Assembly (NCBI GenBank): GCA_038319215.1
Contig: JBBQCZ010000004.1
Coordinates: 1 to 64,000, forward strand
From: Bact-19 sp038319215
GTDB taxonomy: Bacteria; Bacteroidota; Bacteroidia; Bacteroidales; ML635J-15
Length of the DNA: 64,000 bases
Direction of reading: 5' to 3'
The notes beneath the pieces are model-generated. The model did not search any database. It had not been told where the DNA came from and saw only the letters and a program-made list of their open reading frames with translations. Both the position numbers and the translations under genes were made by a program. This document shows, piece by piece, positions 17,378-27,137 of this stretch (its first letter is position 1; each line of letters opens with the position of its first letter).

Positions 17378-19849
17378 ATGAAATATCTATTTCTAATTTC
17401 TTGTGCATTTATGTCATTAAGTGTTTTTGCACAAAACCCAAATGGCGGTGGGGCCGGTAGAAGTGGCGACATGCCATCTGATGGAGTTTTAACTGGTTTT
17501 GTTTACGAAAAAGAATCCGGAAAACCAATCGATTATGCAAATATTGTAATTTACAGCAAACGCGACTCAAGTATCGTAAGCGGTGGTATTACCGACAATA
17601 CAGGATATTTTAGAATCGACAAAATTAGATACGGAAAATTCTTTGTTGAAATTAATTTTATTGGTTACGGACAATATATTATTCCAGAACTAATGATTAA
17701 GCCCGATAAAAAAGAAATAGATCTTGGTAAAGTTTATCTCGCAATTAATGCCGAAATGCTTTCAGAAGTTAGTATCGAGGCAGATGTAAATCAAGTAGAT
17801 TATAGGCTTGACCGAAAAGTAATTACTGTTAATCAGGATATAATTTCTGCTGGAGCAACAGCAGTTGAGGCTCTCGAGAATGTGCCTTCTGTATCAACCG
17901 ACATAGATGGTAATGTCTCTTTAAGAGGTTCGGGAAGTTTTTTAGTTCTTGTTGATGGAAGACCTAGCCCGATTCAAGGGAGTGAAGCTTTGCAACAAAT
18001 CCCAGCAAATTCAATAGAAAGCATTGAAATAATCACAAACCCATCGGCTAAATATGACCCAGATGGTGTTGGTGGAATTATAAATGTAGTTCTAAAAAAG
18101 GATAAAAGAGCCGGATACAATGGTCAGGTTTCTGCTAACTATGGAACATTTAATACTTATGGTGGGGATGCAATATTTAATTTTAGAACCGAAAAAATAA
18201 ACTTTTTTATTGGCGGAAATTTTAACGATAGAATATTTCGTGGCGAAGGAACAACCCTCAGAGAAACCTACCTAAACGAAGATACCACATATTTTCTAAA
18301 TACATATTCAACAAATTATCGAGATCGTAAATCGGGAAGCTTTAGAGCAGGGATAGATTATTATCTAAACGACAACGAAATAATAACAGTATCTGGAAGA
18401 TATGGTCTTAGTGGATACGGAATGGGCTCCGAAGCTTTTGCTGGTAGCTATTATGATTATGCAGGGATCTACAACGACTTTTATAATTATTTGACTATCA
18501 ATAGCATGGAGTCTAACAGTAGTTATTTCTCAGGAGATATTAATTACATGAAGAAATTTAAAAAAGCTGGACACGAATTGCAAATATTTGGTAGCTATTC
18601 TGGAGATTTTGATGATGAATTTAATGTTTATACAGAGCAAGAAGCCGACTACATGAGAAATCCTATTGATGGGAGCATGATTTCGCAATATAGAACTTTG
18701 GAAGATGGTGCAGGAAGTACATTCACTGCAAAAGTAGATTACACACTGCCAGTTTTTGAACAAGGAAAATTTGAAGCTGGATACCAACTAAAATACTCCA
18801 TTACAGATAACGACTTAAGATATCAATCATTAGTTTCGGAAGTCTGGACAGACGACACAACTAGATTAAATCCTTACGTATTTTCAAATAATATCCAATC
18901 GGGTTATGTGTTATTTGCAAACTTCTGGAAAAAACTTGGTTATCAATTTGGCTTGCGCACCGAATATACCGATAGATTGTTTAATCAAACATTAACAACC
19001 CAACAATGGGCATATAATAAGTTTGACTTTTTTCCATCTGTACACCTTTCGTACCAACTACCAGCAGATATGCAATTGCTAGCAAGTTACAGCAGAAGAT
19101 TAGATAGGCCTAGAGGTTATTATTTAGATCCTTTTATCGAATATATTGACCCTAACAATATAAGACAAGGAAATCCAAATCTTTTACCAGAATACACAAA
19201 CTCGTTTGATTTAAGTTTTCAGAAAAAATTTGGGTCTCACTTTGTATCTGTAGAAGCTTATGCTAGACAAACTTATAATAAAATTGACCGTATCGCGTCG
19301 GTATATCCCGAAGACCCTAGTATATTTTTATTAACATTTGATAATATTGGTGAAGATCTATCTGTAGGAAGTGAAATAATGGGGAATTTTAATTTAACAA
19401 AATGGTATAATCTTAATATTAGCGGAACAGCTTATTATTATGAACTTATTTCCGAAAACTATAATTCTGGCAACACATTTTCGTGGAGAGCGAATCTAAA
19501 CAATACATTCAAACTTAAAAAAACAGGTACCAGTTTTCAAATTGGAGGTCGTTATTCTGGACCAGAAGTCGAAGCACAAGGAAGAGAATATGCTAGCTGG
19601 ATGGTTAACGCAGGCATTAGACAAGATTTTTTCGACAGAAAATTATCTTTAAGTGTAAATGTTAGAAACATATTTGTTTCAATGAAGCACGAAAGTGTAA
19701 GCGAAACAGATGCGTTTTATTTATACACACTTAGTCAACCAAAAACACCTATTATCAATTTTTCTGTTACATATAAAATTAATGATTTTAAAAGTAGAAA
19801 AGATAAAGGAATAGAAAGAGAGGTTGAAGGTGGCGATGATAGTATGTAA
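17378..19849 (+). CDS. TonB-dependent-receptor-like outer-membrane barrel protein
   Basis: An 823-residue outer-membrane protein. A signal peptide ends near residue 18 (LSVFAQ). A CarboxypepD regulatory-like domain follows at about residues 37-115 (TGFVYEKESGKPIDYANIVIY), then a plug-like domain at about 130-230 (VEALENVPSVSTDIDGNVSLRG, LVDGRPSP, ESIEIITNPSAKYD), and a large beta barrel to the end. This matches the outer membrane beta-barrel family close to TonB-dependent receptors; no clear TonB box was seen. The substrate is unknown, and no SusD-like gene is adjacent. The start lies 64 bases after atpC with an A/T-rich leader. Confidence 0.87.
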   Translation: MKYLFLISCAFMSLSVFAQNPNGGGAGRSGDMPSDGVLTGFVYEKESGKPIDYANIVIYSKRDSSIVSGGITDNTGYFRIDKIRYGKFFVEINFIGYGQYIIPELMIKPDKKEIDLGKVYLAINAEMLSEVSIEADVNQVDYRLDRKVITVNQDIISAGATAVEALENVPSVSTDIDGNVSLRGSGSFLVLVDGRPSPIQGSEALQQIPANSIESIEIITNPSAKYDPDGVGGIINVVLKKDKRAGYNGQVSANYGTFNTYGGDAIFNFRTEKINFFIGGNFNDRIFRGEGTTLRETYLNEDTTYFLNTYSTNYRDRKSGSFRAGIDYYLNDNEIITVSGRYGLSGYGMGSEAFAGSYYDYAGIYNDFYNYLTINSMESNSSYFSGDINYMKKFKKAGHELQIFGSYSGDFDDEFNVYTEQEADYMRNPIDGSMISQYRTLEDGAGSTFTAKVDYTLPVFEQGKFEAGYQLKYSITDNDLRYQSLVSEVWTDDTTRLNPYVFSNNIQSGYVLFANFWKKLGYQFGLRTEYTDRLFNQTLTTQQWAYNKFDFFPSVHLSYQLPADMQLLASYSRRLDRPRGYYLDPFIEYIDPNNIRQGNPNLLPEYTNSFDLSFQKKFGSHFVSVEAYARQTYNKIDRIASVYPEDPSIFLLTFDNIGEDLSVGSEIMGNFNLTKWYNLNISGTAYYYELISENYNSGNTFSWRANLNNTFKLKKTGTSFQIGGRYSGPEVEAQGREYASWMVNAGIRQDFFDRKLSLSVNVRNIFVSMKHESVSETDAFYLYTLSQPKTPIINFSVTYKINDFKSRKDKGIEREVEGGDDSM

Positions 19850-19988
19850 TTTTGAATATTATATGTCAAGTACCATAAGAATGTTAATGAAAATTGACTT
19901 TCATAAGGCCTAAAACTGCTGATTATAACGAGTTTTTAGAGATATGCAGATTAAGAGAAAATAATGTTGAAAAATATTTACTTTTTAT

Positions 19989-20019
19989 TTTGCATTTTCA
20001 AATTACATCATTATCTTTG
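19989..20019 (+). promoter_or_regulatory. Promoter of rpmE2
   Basis: TTTG at 19989-19992 and TATCTTTG at 20012-20019 are separated by exactly 19 bp, a near-perfect Bacteroidetes promoter. The transcript would start about 35 bases before the rpmE2 ATG, which rules out the longer reading frame from 19964. Confidence 0.8.
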
Positions 20020-20059
20020 CAGCCCGAATGTAGAAAAAGTTTTTAAAAAAATTATTGAA

Positions 20060-20332
20060 ATGAAAAAAGGTATACATCCTGAAAAATATCGTTTAGTGGC
20101 TTTTAAAGACATGTCAAACGAAAACGTGTTTATTACTAAATCTGCGGCAAACACAAAAGAAACCATTGATGTTGAAGGTGTTGAATATCCACTTTACAAA
20201 TTAGAGATTTCAAACACTTCTCACCCATTTTACACTGGTAAAATGAAACTTGTTGATACTGCTGGTCGCGTTGATAAATTCCGTAACCGTTATGCAAAAC
20301 ATCTTGAAGAAAGACATCAGCCTAAAAATTAA
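20060..20332 (+). CDS. rpmE2: 50S ribosomal protein L31 type B
   Basis: A 90-residue L31 of the zinc-free type B: MKKGIHPEKYRLVAFKD and the HPFYTGK motif are present, and the CxxC pair of type A is absent. The frame is open further upstream, but the promoter lies inside that extension and homologues start at MKKGIHP, so the ATG at 20060 is chosen. It is a single gene with its own promoter and terminator. Confidence 0.96.
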   Translation: MKKGIHPEKYRLVAFKDMSNENVFITKSAANTKETIDVEGVEYPLYKLEISNTSHPFYTGKMKLVDTAGRVDKFRNRYAKHLEERHQPKN

Positions 20333-20353
20333 TAAATCAATTTTATATAAATT

Positions 20354-20382
20354 AAAAGCCTCGTATTTACGGGGCTTTTTTT
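20354..20382 (+). terminator. Terminator of rpmE2
   Basis: The stem AAAGCCTCGTA / TACGGGGCTTT with a short loop is followed by seven T, 20 bases after the rpmE2 stop. Confidence 0.85.
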
Positions 20383-20410
20383 ATCTTTACAAAAACCAAA
20401 TTCTTAGCAG

Positions 20411-21577
20411 ATGAATTATATTATTTCAGACTTTAATCTTCATGCAAGCTTCCTGCCACTAAGCTTTACGCGCAGTATTGCCGATTTTCGTGTTGGGATA
20501 TTAACTATTAAAGAAAAATGGGAAAAGCTGCTTAACGAAAATATTTCTGTTAAAACTGAAGATTATCTGCAAGAAAAATATAATCTTATTGTAGAATCGA
20601 ATAACACTTTGATTAGTGCAACGCTTATTCCTGACTTAGCTTTGGTTGATGCCATATCCAACCTTAAAAATTCTAAACTTGTTAAAAATGGAATATTGTT
20701 GGCTTATAATGTTGAGTCAAAGAATATTGAGAGTATTCCAGAACAAACCATTGAATATCCTGGTGATTTAGTCTTATTAAAAGACAATACCGACATTTTT
20801 TCGCTTAATAAGATTTGTTTAGAACGCGATTTCGACATTTTAACTGCTGGAAGAAAATCGGCACTTTTAAGTCATACAAATATAACATTTGGAAATTACC
20901 CGATTTTTCTCGAAGATGGTTGTTTTGTAGAATGTACAACGCTAAATTCTAACGATGGTCCTATCTATTTTGGGAAAAATACAAAAATTATGGAAGGCAC
21001 AAACATTCGTGGTCCTTTTGCAATTTGCGAAAATTCTGAAATTAAAATGGGTGCAAAAATTTACGGTGCCACAACGATTGGTCCAGATTGTAAAGTTGGT
21101 GGCGAAATTAACAACTCGGTTTTCTTTGCCTATTCAAACAAAGCACATGATGGATTTTTGGGTAATGCAGTAATTGGCGAATGGTGTAATCTTGGAGCAG
21201 ACACAAATAATTCTAATCTGAAGAATAATTACGCAATTGTAAAGCTGTGGAATTACGAAAAGGAAAGATTTATCAGTACAGGGTTACAATTTTGCGGACT
21301 GATTATGGGCGATCATTCAAAATGTGGAATAAATACCATGTTCAACACTGGAACCGTAATTGGCGTATCTGCGAATATCTTTGGGGCAGGGTTTCCACGC
21401 AACTTTATTCCTTCTTTTTCATGGGGCGGACCAGCAGGATTATCCGAGTATAAAACAGAAACTGCGTATGACGTTATGTCAAAAGTTATGGAAAGACGAA
21501 GCATTAGTCTGACAGAAACAGATAAAAAGATTTTATCACATATCTTTGAAATAACAGCTAAGTACCGCAATTTTTAA
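20411..21577 (+). CDS. Putative sugar nucleotidyltransferase with left-handed beta-helix tail
   Basis: A 388-residue protein of the GlmU-related family common in Bacteroidetes. The N-terminal half (MNYIISDFNLHASFLPLSFTRSIADFRVG) matches the NTP_transf_4-type domain, which lacks the usual GxGTRxxP pyrophosphorylase loop. The C-terminal half (about residues 155-345) is built of hexapeptide repeats (IYFGKNTKIMEGTNIRGP, GAKIYGATTIGPDCKVGG) and resembles the GlmU acyltransferase helix. Its natural sugar is not known. It lies 28 bases after the rpmE2 terminator. Because of the atypical N-terminal domain, catalytic activity should not be assumed. Confidence 0.78.
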   Translation: MNYIISDFNLHASFLPLSFTRSIADFRVGILTIKEKWEKLLNENISVKTEDYLQEKYNLIVESNNTLISATLIPDLALVDAISNLKNSKLVKNGILLAYNVESKNIESIPEQTIEYPGDLVLLKDNTDIFSLNKICLERDFDILTAGRKSALLSHTNITFGNYPIFLEDGCFVECTTLNSNDGPIYFGKNTKIMEGTNIRGPFAICENSEIKMGAKIYGATTIGPDCKVGGEINNSVFFAYSNKAHDGFLGNAVIGEWCNLGADTNNSNLKNNYAIVKLWNYEKERFISTGLQFCGLIMGDHSKCGINTMFNTGTVIGVSANIFGAGFPRNFIPSFSWGGPAGLSEYKTETAYDVMSKVMERRSISLTETDKKILSHIFEITAKYRNF

Positions 21578-21672
21578 ACAAATCTGCCATTTCGGTGTTT
21601 AAGATGGCATAAGGATTGACAATAGGTTAATCTATTATTTTTATTTTGATTTAATGACATTTTGACAGAGTT

Positions 21673-24123
21673 ATGACTAAAAATACAGACCTCAATTTTT
21701 TAAAAATGATTATGGGCAACGGAGAAGGTGATTCAGAAATTATTCCAATTGTAGCAGATTCATTCGACGATAACAGTGCTAAAGTTTATCCCGACACATT
21801 GCCGGTTTTGCCTTTGCGAAATACTGTTTTATTTCCAGGAGTTGTTATTCCTCTAACTGTCGGAAGAAGTAAATCATTTAAACTGATAAAAGACATTCAG
21901 AATTCGACTAAATATTTTGGAACTATTTCACAGAAAGAAGCCGATGTTGAGAATCCTAAACCTGAGGATTTATTTCAGATTGGTACTGTTGCCGAAATCT
22001 TGAAAGTTATTGAAATGCCCGACGATACAATTTCTGTTGTTATTCAAGGCAAAAGAAGATTTCATATTAACCAAATACTTACCGACGAACCTTACTATCT
22101 TGCTCAGGTGGATTATATCCCCGAAATAAAAGCCGATCATACCGACAGAAACTTTCAGGCGATAGTATCTTCTCTCAAAGACTTATCTCTAAAGATTGTA
22201 AAACTAAGTGCTACAATTCCTCACGAAGTTTCATTTGCAATTAAAAACATTGATAATTCTTCATTTTTAATTAATTTTATTTGTTCAAATAGCGATATTC
22301 CACCAGAGGAAAAACAATCATTGCTAGAAGTTAACGATATTTATCAAAGAGCCGAAAAATTACTTGGCATACTTGCGAATCAAGTTCAAATGCTGGAATT
22401 AAAAAACGAAATACAGATAAAAGTAAAAAAAGAACTCGACAAACAACAAAAAGAATACTTGTTGCATCAGCAGATGAAAACTATTCAACAAGAATTAGGT
22501 GGAGGACCGGCAGAACAAGAGATTAAAGATCTCGAAGCAAAAGCTGCAGAAAAAAAATGGACTAAAGAAGTTGGTAACCATTTCGATAAAGAGCTAAAAA
22601 AACTTCAGCACTTAAATCCTGCATCAGCCGAATTTTCTGTACAGATTAACTATTTACATACAATTTTAGATTTACCTTGGGGTGAATATACAAATGATAA
22701 TTTTGACCTGAAAAGAGCTCAGAAAATTCTTGATGAAGATCATTACGGCCTTGATAACGTAAAGGAAAGAATAATTGAGCATTTAGCTGTTTTAAAACTA
22801 AAAGGCGATTTAAAAGCACCTATTTTGTGTCTTTATGGCCCTCCAGGAGTTGGAAAAACTTCGTTGGGTAAAAGTATTGCTAGAGCGCTAGGCAGAAAAT
22901 ATGTTAGAATGTCTCTAGGTGGTGTTCATGATGAATCTGAAATTCGCGGACATAGAAAAACATATATCGGTGCAATGCCGGGTAGAATTCTTCAAAATAT
23001 TAGAAAATCAAAATCTTCAAATCCAGTTTTTGTACTTGACGAAATAGACAAAGTTGGTAACGATTATAGGGGAGATCCATCTTCTGCATTACTGGAAGTG
23101 CTTGATCCTGAACAAAATACCGAATTTCACGACAATTTTCTAGAGATAGAATATGACTTGTCAAAAGTTATGTTCATTGCAACTGCAAACAATATTTCTA
23201 CTATTAGTCCTGCTTTGCGCGATCGTATGGAAATGATTGACATAAGCGGCTATATTGTTGAAGAAAAAATGCACATTGCAAAAAAACATTTGGTTCCTAA
23301 GCAATTAGAAAACCATGGACTTGACAAACTCAAAATAAAAATTGACGATAAGGCAATCGTTAAGATTATCGAAGGATATACTCGTGAATCAGGTGTACGT
23401 GGACTAGATAAAAATATTGCTAAAGTAGTTCGACAAATAGCAAGAAAAGTAGGAATGGAAGAAGAAATTCCGAAAGTAATTAAACCTGAGAATATTACAG
23501 AATACTTAGGAACTGAGAAGTTTTCGCGAGAAGAATATCATGACGACGAAGTTGCAGGAGTTGTAACCGGTCTTGCTTGGACTGCTGTTGGTGGAGATAT
23601 TTTATATATTGAAACAAGTTTGTCGCGAGGTAAAGGCGGTCTCACAATTACAGGTAATTTGGGCGATGTGATGAAAGAATCTGCAACAATTGCTCTCGAA
23701 TATGTAAAATCACATGCTGATATTTTGGGAATTCCATCATCAGTTTTTGAAAATTGGAATCTACATCTTCACGTGCCAGAAGGCGCTATTCCTAAAGATG
23801 GCCCATCTGCCGGAATAACAATGGCAACAGCTATGGCTTCTGCATTTACACAGAGAAAAGTGAAAAAAGAAATTGCAATGACTGGCGAAATAACTCTACG
23901 TGGAAAGGTTCTCCCTGTTGGTGGAATTAAAGAAAAAATTCTGGCAGCAAAACGTGCGGGAATAAAAGATATAATTCTGTCTAAAGAAAATAAAAAAGAC
24001 ATATCCGAAATAAAGGAAATCTACATAAAAGGCGTAACTTTTCATTATGTATCAACTGTTTCGGATGTTCTCGAAATTGCTTTACTTAAAAATAAAGTAA
24101 AAAATGCAAAGGTTCTGGACTAA
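21673..24123 (+). CDS. lon: ATP-dependent Lon protease
   Basis: An 816-residue cytoplasmic AAA+ protease that degrades misfolded and regulatory proteins. In order: LON substrate-binding domain (about 44-240, TLPVLPLRNTVLFPG), coiled coil, AAA+ module with Walker A GPPGVGKTS (about 391) and Walker B FVLDEIDK, and the Ser-Lys protease domain with Ser712 in GPSAGIT and Lys755 in GGIKEK. The length and all catalytic residues are normal. It is a single gene; no heat-shock operator was recognised upstream. Confidence 0.98.
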   Translation: MTKNTDLNFLKMIMGNGEGDSEIIPIVADSFDDNSAKVYPDTLPVLPLRNTVLFPGVVIPLTVGRSKSFKLIKDIQNSTKYFGTISQKEADVENPKPEDLFQIGTVAEILKVIEMPDDTISVVIQGKRRFHINQILTDEPYYLAQVDYIPEIKADHTDRNFQAIVSSLKDLSLKIVKLSATIPHEVSFAIKNIDNSSFLINFICSNSDIPPEEKQSLLEVNDIYQRAEKLLGILANQVQMLELKNEIQIKVKKELDKQQKEYLLHQQMKTIQQELGGGPAEQEIKDLEAKAAEKKWTKEVGNHFDKELKKLQHLNPASAEFSVQINYLHTILDLPWGEYTNDNFDLKRAQKILDEDHYGLDNVKERIIEHLAVLKLKGDLKAPILCLYGPPGVGKTSLGKSIARALGRKYVRMSLGGVHDESEIRGHRKTYIGAMPGRILQNIRKSKSSNPVFVLDEIDKVGNDYRGDPSSALLEVLDPEQNTEFHDNFLEIEYDLSKVMFIATANNISTISPALRDRMEMIDISGYIVEEKMHIAKKHLVPKQLENHGLDKLKIKIDDKAIVKIIEGYTRESGVRGLDKNIAKVVRQIARKVGMEEEIPKVIKPENITEYLGTEKFSREEYHDDEVAGVVTGLAWTAVGGDILYIETSLSRGKGGLTITGNLGDVMKESATIALEYVKSHADILGIPSSVFENWNLHLHVPEGAIPKDGPSAGITMATAMASAFTQRKVKKEIAMTGEITLRGKVLPVGGIKEKILAAKRAGIKDIILSKENKKDISEIKEIYIKGVTFHYVSTVSDVLEIALLKNKVKNAKVLD

Positions 24124-24193
24124 GCTTTTTTAGACAATTAAAATATTTTTTGCAATTTCGTTGCTTTCAATAGTTTTTCAAGAAGTATTTTAT

Positions 24194-24225
24194 TGCAAGT
24201 TTAGTAGTAAAAATGCTAATTTTGC
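24194..24225 (+). promoter_or_regulatory. Promoter of the U32 gene
   Basis: TTG at 24194-24196 and TAATTTTG at 24218-24225, 21 bp apart. The -7 box overlaps the first codons of the longest frame (24213), which decides for the ATG at 24246 as the true start. Confidence 0.7.
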
Positions 24226-24245
24226 AAAATATCATTATCACAGCA

Positions 24246-25520
24246 ATGCAAAGAAAAAATATTGACTTAATGGCTCCTGTAGGTTCTTACGAATCTCTTA
24301 TGGCTGCAATACAAGCTGGTGCAAATTCTGTTTACTTCGGTATCGAAAAACTAAATATGCGCGCACGCTCTTCTAACAATTTCACTTTCGAAGATTTAAA
24401 AAAGATTGTAAAAATTTGTGTAGAAGCGAATGTAAAGACCTATCTTACAGTAAATACCATAATATACGATCACGAACTCGACAAAATGCGTCAGGTTATT
24501 GATGCCGCTGCCGAATCGAAAGTTACAGCTGTAATTGTGTCCGACATTGCAGTAATGCAATATGCCAGAAGTAAAAATGTAGAAGTTCATGCTTCTACCC
24601 AACTTAATATTTCAAATATTGAGGCTGTTGAGTTTTTTGCAAATTTTTGTGATGTAATGGTAACAGCACGAGAACTAACATTGGATCAGGTTGCCGATAT
24701 AACTTACCAAATAAAGAAAAGAAATATTAAAGGTCCTGCTGGAAATCTAGTACAGATTGAAATCTTTTGCCATGGAGCTTTATGTATGGCTGTTTCGGGA
24801 AAGTGCCACTTGAGTTTACACGAATATTATCACTCTGCAAATAGAGGTTCGTGTTTGCAAAATTGCCGCCGACCATATTTGTTAACCGACAAAGAAACTG
24901 GTGCCGAAATAGAAGTAGATAACGAATATCTGATGTCGCCAAAAGATTTAGCAACTATAAGTTTTATCGATAGAATAATAGAGGCTGGTGTTAGTGTGCT
25001 AAAGATTGAAGGTCGCGCCCGATCTGGCGAATATGTAAAAACTGTTGTAGAATGTTATAACGAAGCAATAAATTCTTGGGTAGATGGAACTTATTCTCCA
25101 GAAAAAATAATCAATTGGACAGAAAGACTAAGTACAGTATTTAACAGAGGCTTTTGGAATGGTTATTATTTAGGTAAACGTTTAGGCGAATGGTCCGAAG
25201 TTTATGGCTCACGAGCAACACAAACAAAAGTATATTTGGGTAAAGTTTTAAACTATTACACAAACGTAGGAGTTGCCGAAGTAAAAATCGAAACAGGCGA
25301 AAATCTGGCTGTAGGTGATGATATTTTATTTTTAGGTCCAACAACCGGAGTATTGCAGCAAATTGTAACTGAATTACGAAAAGATTTAATTCCCACTCAG
25401 CAAGTAGAGCAAGGCGACTTATTTTCGTTATCAACAGAAACTCTTGTGCGACGTGGAGACAAACTCTACAAAATGGTGGATACCGAAGAAATGAAAAGGA
25501 AGAAAAGCTACCAGAAATAG
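24246..25520 (+). CDS. U32-family protein (TrhP/RlhA-like RNA hydroxylation group)
   Basis: A 424-residue member of peptidase family U32. Despite the name, characterised relatives in E. coli (TrhP/YegQ, RlhA) take part in RNA hydroxylation and not proteolysis. Seen here are the N-terminal DLMAPVGSYESLMAAIQAGA motif and the cysteine cluster (CHGALCMAVSGKCHLS, then RGSCLQNCRRPY), which likely binds an Fe-S cluster. A tRNA U34 role like TrhP is the best guess from length and motif, but it is inference. The chosen start follows the promoter box; the longer frame would begin upstream of the transcript. Confidence 0.85.
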   Translation: MQRKNIDLMAPVGSYESLMAAIQAGANSVYFGIEKLNMRARSSNNFTFEDLKKIVKICVEANVKTYLTVNTIIYDHELDKMRQVIDAAAESKVTAVIVSDIAVMQYARSKNVEVHASTQLNISNIEAVEFFANFCDVMVTARELTLDQVADITYQIKKRNIKGPAGNLVQIEIFCHGALCMAVSGKCHLSLHEYYHSANRGSCLQNCRRPYLLTDKETGAEIEVDNEYLMSPKDLATISFIDRIIEAGVSVLKIEGRARSGEYVKTVVECYNEAINSWVDGTYSPEKIINWTERLSTVFNRGFWNGYYLGKRLGEWSEVYGSRATQTKVYLGKVLNYYTNVGVAEVKIETGENLAVGDDILFLGPTTGVLQQIVTELRKDLIPTQQVEQGDLFSLSTETLVRRGDKLYKMVDTEEMKRKKSYQK

Positions 25521-25634
25521 AATTGTGTAGTTTGCAAAACCGAGTTTGTTTGAAAATGAATTCATTTTTTATTTAATTGAATTTCGTAAATAATCAGCTA
25601 CTTTTGCAAAGTGTATTAAAATAATGGATAAAAC

Positions 25635-26075
25635 ATGTCGATACCCGAACCACGCATAACCGATTTTTTTAAAGAGCATCATGTTCTTACATTGGCGACC
25701 TCTAATAATTTAGAGTCCTGGTGTGCAAACTGTTTTTATGTTTATTTAAAAGATGAGGCTGCATTTTTATTTACTTCGGACAGCGACACAAAGCATATTT
25801 TGATGGGACTTGAAAACCCAATAGTTTCAGGCTCAATTGTACTCGAAACTAAAATTATTGGGAAAATTCGAGGAGTGCAGTTTACAGGAGAGTTGGTTAA
25901 AGTAGAGAATACTGATTCGCCGCGGCGAACAAAATACAGATTAAAATATCTTAAAAAATTCCCTTTTGCAGTAATTATAAATACCGATTTATGGATTGTC
26001 AAATTAAACAAAGTTAAAATGACAGACAACAGATTGGGCTTTGGTAAAAAGTTATATTGGGAAAAAGAGAAATAA
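25635..26075 (+). CDS. YhbP/UPF0306 family flavin-reductase-fold protein
   Basis: A 146-residue protein with the pyridoxamine-phosphate-oxidase-like split barrel. The motifs LWCAN-type (here SWCANCFYVY), TKHILMGL, IRGVQFTGE and DNRLGFGKKLYW match the E. coli YhbP family along the whole length. The biochemical function of that family is not established; binding of a flavin or similar cofactor is suggested by the fold. It stands 19 bases ahead of the methyltransferase-like gene and is probably cotranscribed with it. Confidence 0.82.
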   Translation: MSIPEPRITDFFKEHHVLTLATSNNLESWCANCFYVYLKDEAAFLFTSDSDTKHILMGLENPIVSGSIVLETKIIGKIRGVQFTGELVKVENTDSPRRTKYRLKYLKKFPFAVIINTDLWIVKLNKVKMTDNRLGFGKKLYWEKEK

Positions 26076-26093
26076 TTTTACAAAAAAACTAAG

Positions 26094-26960
26094 ATGATAA
26101 TAAAACTCAACGACTTATGGTCAGGATATGAATTGATAGACTGTGGAAACTCAGCCAAACTTGAACGTTTTGGAGATATTATCCTAATACGGCCTGAGCT
26201 TAGCGCAGACAAAGATTCGGTTTTAGCTTACGAAGAATGGAGAAGCATGGCCCATGCGGAGTTTGTAGAAACATCCAGAAATGCTGGCGTTTGGAACGTG
26301 TATAAACCAGTTCCAGATTCGTGGACAATGCACTATAATTCCGGTAATCTAAAAATTAATGCCGAACTTTCATTAACAAATTCAAAGCATATTGGCATTT
26401 TTCCTGAGCAGGTTTTAAACTGGAAATATATTGAGAGTGTAAGCTCGAATTTTGAAAAAATGCAATTTCTAAATTTGTTTGGATACACAGGATTATCAAG
26501 CGTTGCAGCAGCACCATTTGCCGAAAAAGTAACTCATATCGATTCGATAAAGAAAGTGGTTGAGTGGACAAAAAGAAATGTTCAGAACTCAGGATTTACA
26601 AATGTTCGTTGCATAGCAGAAGATGCTCCCAAATTCGTAAGTCGCGAATTAAAACGTGACTGTAAATACGATGCCGTTATCCTCGATCCTCCTGCAATAG
26701 GAATGGGAGCAAACAACGAAAAATGGGTGCTAGAAGAAATGATTGACGGACTTTTAGTGGACATCGCGCAATTGCTGAACGAAAAATCATTTGTCATAAT
26801 GAATCTTTATTCGCATTCTATGAACGAAAAATTCATTCACAGACTTATTTTAACCTATTTCCCAGAACACAAATTTGAATTTTGCGAAAAGGTTTTTGGT
26901 CAGTCAACCTCAGGAAATGTTATCGACCATGGCTACTTTGTGAGGTTGGTGAAAATTTAA
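26094..26960 (+). CDS. SAM-dependent methyltransferase (RlmI/RlmL-like fold)
   Basis: A 288-residue class I methyltransferase of the SAM-dependent RNA-methyltransferase-like group (PF10672 type). The SAM site is visible as FLNLFGYTGLSSVAAA with a following acidic motif THIDSIKK. VILDPPAIGMG gives the DPPA catalytic/substrate loop used for base methylation. There is no PUA or THUMP domain, so this is a stand-alone catalytic core. 23S rRNA methylation is the usual annotation, but the target base is not known. It lies downstream of the yhbP-like gene. A repeat-rich spacer follows directly after its stop. Confidence 0.8.
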   Translation: MIIKLNDLWSGYELIDCGNSAKLERFGDIILIRPELSADKDSVLAYEEWRSMAHAEFVETSRNAGVWNVYKPVPDSWTMHYNSGNLKINAELSLTNSKHIGIFPEQVLNWKYIESVSSNFEKMQFLNLFGYTGLSSVAAAPFAEKVTHIDSIKKVVEWTKRNVQNSGFTNVRCIAEDAPKFVSRELKRDCKYDAVILDPPAIGMGANNEKWVLEEMIDGLLVDIAQLLNEKSFVIMNLYSHSMNEKFIHRLILTYFPEHKFEFCEKVFGQSTSGNVIDHGYFVRLVKI

Positions 26961-27108
26961 GCTGGGGAAGTACTTTAGGCAGGGGAAGTACTTAAAGTGC
27001 CTAAAGTACTTAGAGTGCCTAGAGTGAAAAATAAGAATTGTGTATATCCCCCTTAAGTACTTTAGGCACTTTAGCTCACTTTAGTCACTTTAGTCACTTT
27101 TTTTTCTC
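26961..27108. repeat. Tandem and inverted repeat patch upstream of trpS
   Basis: A low-complexity block built from variants of AAGTACTTTAGGCAC. The 19-base sequence at 26994-27012 (AAAGTGCCTAAAGTACTTA) is exactly reverse-complemented at 27054-27072, with 41 bases between. The right side then runs into 9-base units of CTTTAGTCA (about 27069-27100). It lies between the methyltransferase stop and the trpS promoter. It could fold into a long stem and act as a terminator for the upstream gene, or it may be simple slippage-grown repeat DNA. Confidence 0.75.
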
Positions 27109-27116
27109 TATCTTTG
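27109..27116 (+). promoter_or_regulatory. -7 promoter box of trpS
   Basis: TATCTTTG at 27109-27116, 21 bases before the trpS ATG. The -33 position falls inside the 9-base repeats (TTTAG instead of TTTG), so the upstream element of this promoter is made of repeat DNA. Confidence 0.6.
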
Positions 27117-27137
27117 CAACTTGTTAAAACTTTACAA

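Noticed and set aside
19964..20059. N-terminal extension of L31 from 19964
   Set aside because: The promoter lies inside it and homologues start at MKKGIHP.
24246..25520. A secreted collagenase-like protease, suggested by the U32 name
   Set aside because: There is no signal peptide, and the cysteine cluster fits the RNA-hydroxylation relatives.
26961..27108. Possible CRISPR array or T-box upstream of trpS
   Set aside because: The units are directly adjacent and degenerate with no unique spacers, and no T-box stem or specifier with antiterminator could be seen; T-boxes are also not expected in this phylum.
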